Assembly (NCBI GenBank): GCA_021784755.1
Contig: JAJYHM010000050.1
Coordinates: 1-64,000 of the forward strand
Origin: Pseudomonadota bacterium
GTDB taxonomy: Bacteria > Pseudomonadota > Gammaproteobacteria > Acidiferrobacterales > Acidiferrobacteraceae
Reading direction: 5' to 3'
Length of the DNA: 64,000 nucleotides
Positions 58,058 to 64,000 of the stretch are shown here, piece after piece. Within the stretch, counting starts at the first letter, position 1. Every line of letters begins with the position of its first letter. A program made the translations under genes and the position numbers. The notes beneath the pieces were generated by a model, which was not told where the DNA came from, did no database searches, and was given only the letters and a program-made list of their open reading frames with translations.

Positions 58058-60268
58058 TTAGTCCGCGTCCGCTATGCTCAAGGTGTTGCGCTGCATGTTG
58101 GCCGCGCCCGCCGCGACGTTCAGGCCGATATTGCCCGAGGCGTTCTGGAGGACGTGGTTCGACACGGTTGCGGCGTTGGTCACCGGCACGCTATACGAGC
58201 TGTCGAAGCTAACCGGGACGTTCGCGGCGATGGCACCCATGGATACCTGCGACACGTGGCTTAGCGCACTCGCGTTGCTGCCGGCCTGGTTGAACGCGTA
58301 GGCCAGATCGTTGCTCTGCATGTTCTGCATGCCTGAAGCGACGTTCGCGCCGATGTTGCCGCTGGCGTTTTGCAGGACGTGGTTGGTCACGCTTGCCGTG
58401 TTGGACGAACCCGCATCGATGGCAAGGGAGTAAGGCCCGGAACTCTGCTCGCCGGTGATTATGGCCGTGGCCGGCCCCCCGGTGTTGTCCGCATCCATGT
58501 CGCCGTTGCCCGTGCCCCAACCAAGTGCGATCGCGGTGTTGTTGGCCTGGACGTTCTGCACGCCAGAGGCCACGTTCACGCCGACGTTACCCTTGGCGTT
58601 CTGCAAGACGTGGTTGGAAAGCGACGCGGTCATGTCACCGAGCCCGTCGATCGCGACCGAGGGCAAGTAGAAGGCCATGTTGCTCGCCTGGTTGTCGGCG
58701 ATGGCCGCAGTGGCCTTGGTGGTGCTGGCGACCGGGCCCGCGGCGGCGGCGATCGAGAGGTTGTTGGCCTGCTCGTTCCACTCGCCGGCGGCGACGTTCG
58801 CGCCAACGTTGCCGGTGGCGTTCTGAAGGACCTTGTCGTTCAAATAGGCGTTGTTATTGCCCCACACGGTAAACGACAAGCGCGCGCTGTTGCCATAGAA
58901 CCCCTCAGTCCCCTGGTCGTTGTCGATCGCCGAGGTCGCGAAACGGCCTGCGTTGTTGTAAGCGTAGCCCAGGTTGTTGGCCTGCATGTTATCGGCGCCT
59001 GCGGCCACGTTCACGTTCACGTTGCCGCTTGCGTTTTGCAGCACATGGTTGGTGAGGAACGCGTCGTCATCCCCTCCCATGCTGAGCGAGCCGCCAAGCG
59101 GTCCGGCGTTCTGATTGCTCGCGATAGACGAGTTCGCGATCCCGCCCGATTTGGTCGACCAGGTCAGCGCGACCGCGGCATTGTTGGCCTGCATGTTCTG
59201 GGTGCCGGCCGCGGCGTTTACGCCGATGTTGCCCGAGGCGTTCTGCAAGACATGATTGGAAAGCGAGGCGTCGTTGTCGGCCCCCAGGTCGATGCTGCCG
59301 GCGATGATGCCGCCGTTCTGGCTATTGGCGATCTGGACCACGCTCGAGCCCGTCGTGGCGGTCGGCGAGAACGGGTAGACAGCGTTCGCGGTAGCGACCG
59401 ACAGGGTGTTGTCCTGCATATTCTGCTCACCGGCCGCGACGTTTACGCCGATATTGCCCGAGGCGTTCTGCAAGACGTGGTTGGAAAGCGTGGCGTCGTT
59501 ATCGGCGCCCATGGTCATCGCGCCGACGAGGAGCCCCGCCTGGAAGCTGCTGGCGCCCGCATAGGCGTCGAGACCACCCCGGTTGTAGGAGACCGCGAGG
59601 TTGTTGCCCTGCATGTTCTCGTCACCGGCCGCGACGTTTACGCCGATATTGCCCGTGGCGTTCTGCAAGACGTGGTTGGAAAGCGACGCCGTGTCGTTAT
59701 TGTCCGCGGCCAAGGCGAGCGCAAACGGCCCGGAGATCTGGCTGCTTTCGACCGACGCCGAGGCCTGTCCAGCCGGGAGCACGCCCAAGCCGTTGCTCAG
59801 CGCGGTGTTGTTGGCCTGCATATTGTCGGCGCCGGCAGCCACGTTCAGGCCAATGTTGCCCGAGGCATTCTGCAAAACATGGTTGGAGGCCTGGGCATTG
59901 TTGGCGACGTCCGTCGATTCACTGGCCGAGAAGAGATTGTTCCACTGCACGCTATCGATAGCCGATGACGTGCTCGTCTTCGTGGTGAGAGCGCCGTTAG
60001 CGAGTGCTATGTCGGTGTTATTGGCCTGCATGTTGCCGCTGCCGGCGGCGATATTGGCACCAACGTTGCCCTTAGCGTTTTGCAGGACGTGCTTGTTAGC
60101 CACGGCGCTATTGGTTGAACCGTTGGCGAAGTCGAACGAGCCGCCCGCCATCTGCGCGCTGCTCACGGTCGCCTGGGCCCTGCCGGTCGTCTTGGCCATG
60201 ACCACGGGGGCGACTATAGCCATGCCGACGGCCGCCACTATGGTGCGAAGTTTCCACTGAGTTGCCAT
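58058..60268 (-). CDS. fapC: FapC-like functional amyloid fibre protein, ten repeats
   Basis: A 736-residue secreted protein: signal peptide (IVAAVGMAIVAPVVMA), then ten copies of a core like NHVLQNASGNIGVNVAAG followed by NMQANN, spaced by variable linkers. The cores occur about every 60-75 residues and the chain ends right after the tenth (LSIADAD). Gly/Asn/Gln-rich repeats with this GNIGVNVAAG core match the Fap amyloid repeats. It has an AAAAGGAGAGG ribosome-binding site. Pseudomonas FapC has far fewer repeats. Confidence 0.85.
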   Translation of the reverse strand: MATQWKLRTIVAAVGMAIVAPVVMAKTTGRAQATVSSAQMAGGSFDFANGSTNSAVANKHVLQNAKGNVGANIAAGSGNMQANNTDIALANGALTTKTSTSSAIDSVQWNNLFSASESTDVANNAQASNHVLQNASGNIGLNVAAGADNMQANNTALSNGLGVLPAGQASASVESSQISGPFALALAADNNDTASLSNHVLQNATGNIGVNVAAGDENMQGNNLAVSYNRGGLDAYAGASSFQAGLLVGAMTMGADNDATLSNHVLQNASGNIGVNVAAGEQNMQDNTLSVATANAVYPFSPTATTGSSVVQIANSQNGGIIAGSIDLGADNDASLSNHVLQNASGNIGVNAAAGTQNMQANNAAVALTWSTKSGGIANSSIASNQNAGPLGGSLSMGGDDDAFLTNHVLQNASGNVNVNVAAGADNMQANNLGYAYNNAGRFATSAIDNDQGTEGFYGNSARLSFTVWGNNNAYLNDKVLQNATGNVGANVAAGEWNEQANNLSIAAAAGPVASTTKATAAIADNQASNMAFYLPSVAIDGLGDMTASLSNHVLQNAKGNVGVNVASGVQNVQANNTAIALGWGTGNGDMDADNTGGPATAIITGEQSSGPYSLAIDAGSSNTASVTNHVLQNASGNIGANVASGMQNMQSNDLAYAFNQAGSNASALSHVSQVSMGAIAANVPVSFDSSYSVPVTNAATVSNHVLQNASGNIGLNVAAGAANMQRNTLSIADAD

Positions 60269-60326
60269 ATACCTCTCCTTTTCATGTGAATCGAATACGG
60301 CCTTTTCTTGGGCCGCCCTTGCACCC

Positions 60327-60929
60327 CTACGGGTGTATGCCCGCTGATATATTCAAGGTGACGCTATTGCTCAAACTGTTCCCGGATCCCGCGGTCTGGC
60401 TCACCTGGGCAATGCCGGCCACCCCTTTTAAAGCATTGTCCGCGACCGCCACATGACGCTGACCCTTGGGCTGGGCGTCCACGAGGGCGCCGTTGATCTG
60501 GTGAATGGGTGAAGCGATATGGGTGAGCTGATCGAGGCTCAAGCGCTGGACGGAACGTGTGATCGTGATGCTATTGGCCTCGAGGTTGTTGCTACCGGCC
60601 GCCTGATTGATGCTCAAAATGCCCGAGAAGCGCGCGAAGGCGTCACCGGCTATGCGCGCCGAGCTTGCGGCGTCGCCGCCGGCCTGCGCCGAGAGCTGCT
60701 GTCTGATCCCCGCCCCGGCGTGGGCGCCATTGGTGATCGCGTCACTATTGGCCTGCAGGTTGCCATTGCCCGCCGCCTCATTGATCGCGGCGATGCCCTT
60801 GCCGTCGGCAAGCGCCGACCCCGCGAGCGAAGCCGTATTGGACACCACAAGTGGGTCGGCCGCGCAGACCCGGATCGCCGCGAGGAGCGGGACCGAAAGT
60901 CCTAAGACAACGAGCACAGCCCGATTCAT
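60327..60929 (-). CDS. Fap-type minor amyloid subunit (FapA/FapB-like)
   Basis: A 200-residue secreted protein with a signal peptide (VLVVLGLSVPLLAAIRVCA). Three imperfect Fap-like repeats are visible: GIAAINEAAGNGNLQANSDA, GILSINQAAGSNNLEANSIT, and GIAQVSQTAGSGNSLSNSVT. It lies upstream of the fibre gene by 58 bases, where fapA and fapB lie in Pseudomonas; whether it is the nucleator or the chaperone-like subunit is open. It is the first gene of the train. Confidence 0.7.
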   Translation of the reverse strand: MNRAVLVVLGLSVPLLAAIRVCAADPLVVSNTASLAGSALADGKGIAAINEAAGNGNLQANSDAITNGAHAGAGIRQQLSAQAGGDAASSARIAGDAFARFSGILSINQAAGSNNLEANSITITRSVQRLSLDQLTHIASPIHQINGALVDAQPKGQRHVAVADNALKGVAGIAQVSQTAGSGNSLSNSVTLNISAGIHP

Positions 60930-61000
60930 AATGCCACCTTTTCGTCAAACTGAAGGTGAGGGCTCGATCCGCCGCCCGCACCACAGATGGGAGCGCTAGT

Positions 61001-61017
61001 AACAAGAACCGTGCCAG
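61001..61017 (-). promoter_or_regulatory. Sigma-54-type promoter upstream of the amyloid train
   Basis: Reading the minus strand, CTGGCACGGTTCTTGTT contains TGGCACG, 4 bases, then TTGTT. GG and GT are 10 bases apart, as in -24/-12 promoters, with one departure (GT in place of GC). It lies about 72 bases before the first amyloid gene, and the train ends with a sigma-54 activator. The rest of 60930-61283 holds no gene. Confidence 0.65.
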
Positions 61018-61283
61018 CTCCATGGGCTTGGGTCTAACAGGCTGATGTATAAGGAGTTATGGCGCAGGCGCCGGCCCCCCCGAACGAACGCGGCGGGCGC
61101 GACTGTAAGGCGTCGGACAGAAAAATCCAGGGTCTGCGGGATGCCCTGGTGGGAGTGTATCGATGACGAAACATCTGGCCATCCCGGCGCCCTGGGCGGC
61201 CGCCCCGAACAGCTTAATTATCTAGGCGTTTAAGGTAAGGATGAACTGTATCTTAGGCGATACATTGGGGCGTTTCACGCCCC

Positions 61284-62060
61284 TCAAACGGGGGACCAGC
61301 CGACCTCGACGATGACAGGAGCGTGATCGGAGGGGCGCGCATGGCCGCGTGCTTCGCGGTCCACGTAGCCCCGCACGAAGCCCGCGGCGAGCGGGGCACT
61401 CAGAAGGACGTGATCGATGCGCAGCCCCTGATCCCGACGGAAGGCGGCCGCCCGGTAATCCCACCAACTATAGGCCCGCCCTTCGGCGGCGAGCGCCCCC
61501 AGCGCGTCCGTGAAGCCGGTGCCGATCAATGCCTGGAAGGCGGCGCGCTCGGGCGCACTCACAAGCACCGACCCCTCCCAGGCCGCCGGATCGTAGACGT
61601 CACGATCCTCGGGGGCGATATTGAAGTCGCCCGCCAAGATGAGAGCAGGATTGTCGGCAAGCCAGCTGCGGCTCTGCTCCTTCAAGGCCTGAAGCCAGGC
61701 GAGCTTGTAGGGGTAACGGGGGGAATCGAGCGCGGTCCCGTTGGGGACGTAGAGGCTTGCGACGCGTAGACCCTGGAAGGTCGCCGCTAGCGCGCGGCAT
61801 TGCGTATCCGGGAAACCCCCCAGCCCACAGGCGACGTCGGTGAGCGGCCCCCGGGCGGCAATCGCGACCCCGTTGTAGCTGGGCTCGCCCTGGAAGACCA
61901 CCTGGTAACCGCGATCGGCAAAGGCCTGCACCGGAAAATCCGCATCCCGTACCTTGGTCTCCTGCAGGCATACGACGTCCGGCTCGACGCGGCCGAGCCA
62001 CTCCTCGATCTGCGCAAGCCGGACTCTCAGGGAATTTACGTTCCAGGTAGCTATTTTCAT
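61284..62060 (-). CDS. xthA: Exodeoxyribonuclease III
   Basis: A 258-residue AP endonuclease/exonuclease for base-excision repair. The order of motifs is MKIATWNVNSLRVRLAQIEE, CLQETKVRD with the metal Glu, ILAGDFNIAPEDRDVYDP, and RIDHVLLSAPLA with the closing SDHAPVIVEV. It stands alone. Confidence 0.95.
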   Translation of the reverse strand: MKIATWNVNSLRVRLAQIEEWLGRVEPDVVCLQETKVRDADFPVQAFADRGYQVVFQGEPSYNGVAIAARGPLTDVACGLGGFPDTQCRALAATFQGLRVASLYVPNGTALDSPRYPYKLAWLQALKEQSRSWLADNPALILAGDFNIAPEDRDVYDPAAWEGSVLVSAPERAAFQALIGTGFTDALGALAAEGRAYSWWDYRAAAFRRDQGLRIDHVLLSAPLAAGFVRGYVDREARGHARPSDHAPVIVEVGWSPV

Positions 62061-62538
62061 AAGTTACTTAAAGTATATAGCAAGCGCCCAAGCAAGCTTT
62101 CAAGATCCTGAGGTCCAGCTACCACGCTGAACGATGGGTGAATCTTCCGGCTCTCTTCTGTATTTTGAGTGGGCGGATCTTTTGGTTGACGAGGCTCAGC
62201 GGGCATCGGAAGACCGACTTACCGGCGGCGGTTATGGCCGAGAAAGCGCCGGTCGGGCGCACAGACTTAATCGGCAGATTGTCGGCCTTATGTGGAGCTC
62301 CACATAAGGCTGATATGCGGACCACTCGATTATGTGGAGCACCCGAGCGGCATACCCCGGAAACAGCTCTCTATAAGGGCTCTGCCAATGTCTGAGGGTG
62401 GTGGCGCATGCTCGACATAATTCTCGCCGTGGCCTGAAGTGGCGACTCCACTTCCGATGACCGCTATGGGCCACGCCACTTGGCATCAGGCCGAACCGAG
62501 CGTGCGGTCATCTACAGCGCCCACGGACCACATCAGCG
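62061..62538. other. Gene-free debris region with inverted motifs
   Basis: No gene is recognisable. The region holds a 26-bp perfect palindrome at 62285-62310 centred on GAGCTC and one further copy of TTATGTGGAG at 62330-62339. These belong to the set listed at 62285-62833. Confidence 0.6.
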
Positions 62539-62833
62539 ATGCATCAATGGCAGGCCGGCGTCGACATCAGGGCGATCGTGCTTTGGCACGGACAGAAAAG
62601 CCTGATCACAGCGCACCACTGCGTCGAGGCCGATCTGGCGATGAAGAAGTGGGCCCTGGCCAGGCTTCAGAAACCCGAGGCCAAGATCCAGCGCTATCGT
62701 CCTCCCGGCTCGCTGATCAGCTGCCCGAAGACCCTGTGATTATGTGGAGATCACATTGCACGTCGGCCACGGCCTACCGAAGACGGACGCGCACTCGAAC
62801 TTGTTGCTCCACATAATTGAGTGGTCCACATAA
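62285..62833. repeat. Six copies of a TTATGTGG-type motif around a dead recombinase
   Basis: TTATGTGGAG occurs on the plus strand at 62288, 62330 and 62740, and as its complement at 62298-62307 and 62807-62816; a sixth copy at 62825-62833 ends CCACATAA. The first two form a perfect palindrome. They flank a tyrosine recombinase fragment and look like end or crossover sites of that element type. Confidence 0.75.
62539..62739 (+). pseudogene. C-terminal fragment of a tyrosine recombinase
   Basis: About 66 residues match the tail of mobile tyrosine integrases: QAGVDIRAIVLW, then VEADLAMKKWALARLQKPEA and QRYRPPGSL. The G-H box reads HGQKSL where LGHE-like is usual, and the nucleophile position reads HHCVEAD, with Cys in place of Tyr. 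The N-terminal and most catalytic regions are missing. It is dead. Confidence 0.8.
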
Positions 62834-62940
62834 TCAGCCAAAACGGACGGTCGCGGCTTGCTGTGCACCCATCATTTTCGCCGCGATAGCTGACATGGGC
62901 ATCGCCAGTTCCCGACCAAACGAAGTATTCGCTATTCGCC

Positions 62941-63276
62941 TCAAGCTAAAGCAGACAATGCGGCCTCAGGAGCCTTGTCGAGCACTTTCAGAAGCGCCTT
63001 AGCCGCCCCTGTGGGTTGACGCTTTCCTTGCTCCCAGTTGCGTATCGTCTCGAGCGAAACATCAATGCGATATGAAAACTCAAGCTGACTCAGCCCCAAG
63101 CGGCGGCGCACGCGGCGCGCGAACTTTGCCGCGTCCTGCATGGCTTCCGCGTCGTCTTGGGCCATCTGCAAGACGATATCCTTTTCCTTCGTGGCATCCA
63201 GGCGATTCCTGTCCACACGACCTCGCGGCAATCCCGCCGAAGTCACGGGGTCAATTTTTACTTTTACCTTTTTCAT
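62941..63276 (-). CDS. XRE-type antitoxin
   Basis: A 111-residue protein with a helix-turn-helix near the middle: RRLGLSQLEFSYRIDVSLET then IRNWEQGKRQP. The N-terminal part is basic and begins inside the 3' end of the BrnT-like frame (26-base overlap), the standard toxin-then-antitoxin arrangement. The antitoxin appears intact though its toxin is frameshifted. Confidence 0.8.
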   Translation of the reverse strand: MKKVKVKIDPVTSAGLPRGRVDRNRLDATKEKDIVLQMAQDDAEAMQDAAKFARRVRRRLGLSQLEFSYRIDVSLETIRNWEQGKRQPTGAAKALLKVLDKAPEAALSALA

Positions 63277-63532
63277 ATTCCTTTACCTCTCGTCGGTTGG
63301 CTTTACGTGCCGAAATGATTCGGAGCACTGTTGCGCGAGGGGTATACGCCACAAAGAATACCCGCCCCTCTATCGCCCCCAACAACTGATAACGATCTTC
63401 CCCGTAATCCCAGCGCGTGTCTCGGCGAATCAATCAGTCCGCGTCCCAAAACGCGCTCAGCACATAAGCGAAATCGAACCCGCGCTCTGTAAAGCAGGCC
63501 TCGCTCTTGGCCTGATCCCATTCGAATTCCAT
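63251..63532 (-). pseudogene. brnT: BrnT-family toxin, frameshifted
   Basis: The frame starts MEFEWDQAKSEACFTERGFD and runs into a TGA at 63434-63436. The rest continues in another frame: RRDTRWDYGEDRYQLLG, then GRVFFVAYTPR and RIISARKANRREVKEY, the BrnT signature. A one-base change would restore a protein of about 93 residues. BrnT is an RNase toxin. The break predicts an inactive toxin, unless it is a sequencing error. Confidence 0.85.
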
Positions 63533-63719
63533 AGGCGCATGGTAGGCCATTGGCCTACTTTCGTCAAGGATAGTCCCCGCGTAACGATCACAGCGCTCCT
63601 ATGGTGACTTTTCCCATAGAATCTCCTTCGGAGACATAATGGCGCTCATGACGACCACCTGCGGCAGGACCGCCTCGGGCCAAGACCGGAAGGCGCCCAG
63701 CGCCGCCTGGCCTTGGCGG

Positions 63720-63904
63720 TCAGCCCGTTCAAAGCCTCGGCGGCTCACCCCACAGATGCGCATAAAGCCCAAGAAGTTGAAGGTCTCGGGTTTGCCGAGG
63801 CCCTGCTTTCTCTTCTGCTCCTGGGCACACCTGCCAAAGCGGATCAGCCGGGTCTTGTCGGGATGGACTGCCAGACCGAATTCCTGAAAACGAATTTGAT
63901 CTCT
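63720..63904 (-). pseudogene. Group II intron reverse transcriptase fragment
   Basis: About 60 codons read FQEFGLAVHPDKTRLIRFGR then GLGKPETFNFLGFMRICGVS, a segment near the end of the reverse-transcriptase domain of group II intron proteins. An in-frame stop lies directly upstream (63905-63907), and homology fades after SRRGF. The maturase and endonuclease domains are absent. Confidence 0.8.
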
Positions 63905-63957
63905 TTAGGAAGCGACTCGCGTCGTCCGGGACTTACAGGGCGAGACACGGGCGCCCG

Positions 63958-64000
63958 CTAATCCTTGGGGGCCTTGAGATAACCCGCGGCGGCGAGTTCA
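63958..64000 (-). CDS. Possible C-terminus of a gene running off the right edge
   Basis: The minus strand reads ELAAAGYLKAPKD then a stop. This is too short to identify. It could equally be chance, since no other evidence supports it. Confidence 0.2.
   Translation of the reverse strand, partial: ELAAAGYLKAPKD

Noticed and set aside
58370..59968. A 532-codon open frame opposite the fibre gene
   Set aside because: Its repeats simply mirror the DNA repeats of the amyloid gene; no independent evidence of coding.
58058..60268. Regularly spaced DNA repeats that could suggest a CRISPR array
   Set aside because: The repeats are in frame, encode the amyloid core, vary in sequence, and are too far apart; no cas gene is near.

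Overview
The window is chromosomal DNA of high GC content from a gammaproteobacterium. The order rpsU, yqeY, dnaG, rpoD, then a CAU tRNA is the gammaproteobacterial macromolecular-synthesis block. A CbbQ/CbbO Rubisco-activase-type pair, a split glycine decarboxylase (gcvPA/gcvPB) and a biofilm amyloid locus fit a sulfur- or iron-oxidising autotroph such as Acidiferrobacter or a relative. That taxonomic guess is inference; no 16S rRNA or Rubisco gene lies in the window.

Layout. 1-6428: the start of a secreted protein gene on the minus strand, then a five-gene peptide-type ABC transporter operon. 6429-9108: a decayed mobile region with an ISL3 transposase remnant, a toxin-antitoxin pair and a broken tyrosine integrase beside the CAU tRNA. 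9109-33667: mostly core genes: rpoD, dnaG, yqeY, rpsU, tsaD, plsY, folB, an SDR, a MidA-type methyltransferase, cbbO/cbbQ, cca, a metallopeptidase, an RRM protein, slt, an aldehyde dehydrogenase, an rlmI-like gene, a YyaL-type protein and a rhodanese. 33668-38122: a second accessory stretch with an orphan antitoxin, a duplicated rhodanese scrap, an IS200/IS605 remnant, and an apparently intact ISL3-family element with 63-bp inverted repeats that carries a HigBA toxin-antitoxin pair and a zinc-ribbon gene. 38123-45314: a PfkB kinase and a glycine-cleavage operon (gcvT, gcvH, gcvPA, tpx, gcvPB) under a tandem glycine riboswitch. 45493-48662: an orphan PhnD-like binding protein and an isochorismatase-GNAT fusion divergent from a GlxA-type regulator.

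48696-61017 is the most striking part. It is a minus-strand gene train that joins a Fap-type functional amyloid system (minor subunit, ten-repeat FapC-like fibre protein, FapD C39 protease, FapE-like protein, FapF-like outer-membrane pore) with an exopolysaccharide-type set (WecB epimerase, outer-membrane barrel, multi-pass membrane protein, processive GT2 glycosyltransferase, membrane-anchored polymer-forming/bactofilin-like protein). It ends in a sigma-54 activator. A sigma-54-like promoter lies upstream of the first amyloid gene, and a strong intrinsic terminator sits just after the fibre gene. This suggests one regulated biofilm-matrix locus in which fibre subunits are made in excess of the secretion and polysaccharide machinery.

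61284-64000: xthA, then a graveyard of mobile-element debris: a dead tyrosine recombinase end with six copies of a TTATGTGG-type motif, a frameshifted BrnT-type toxin with an intact XRE partner, and a group II intron reverse-transcriptase fragment.
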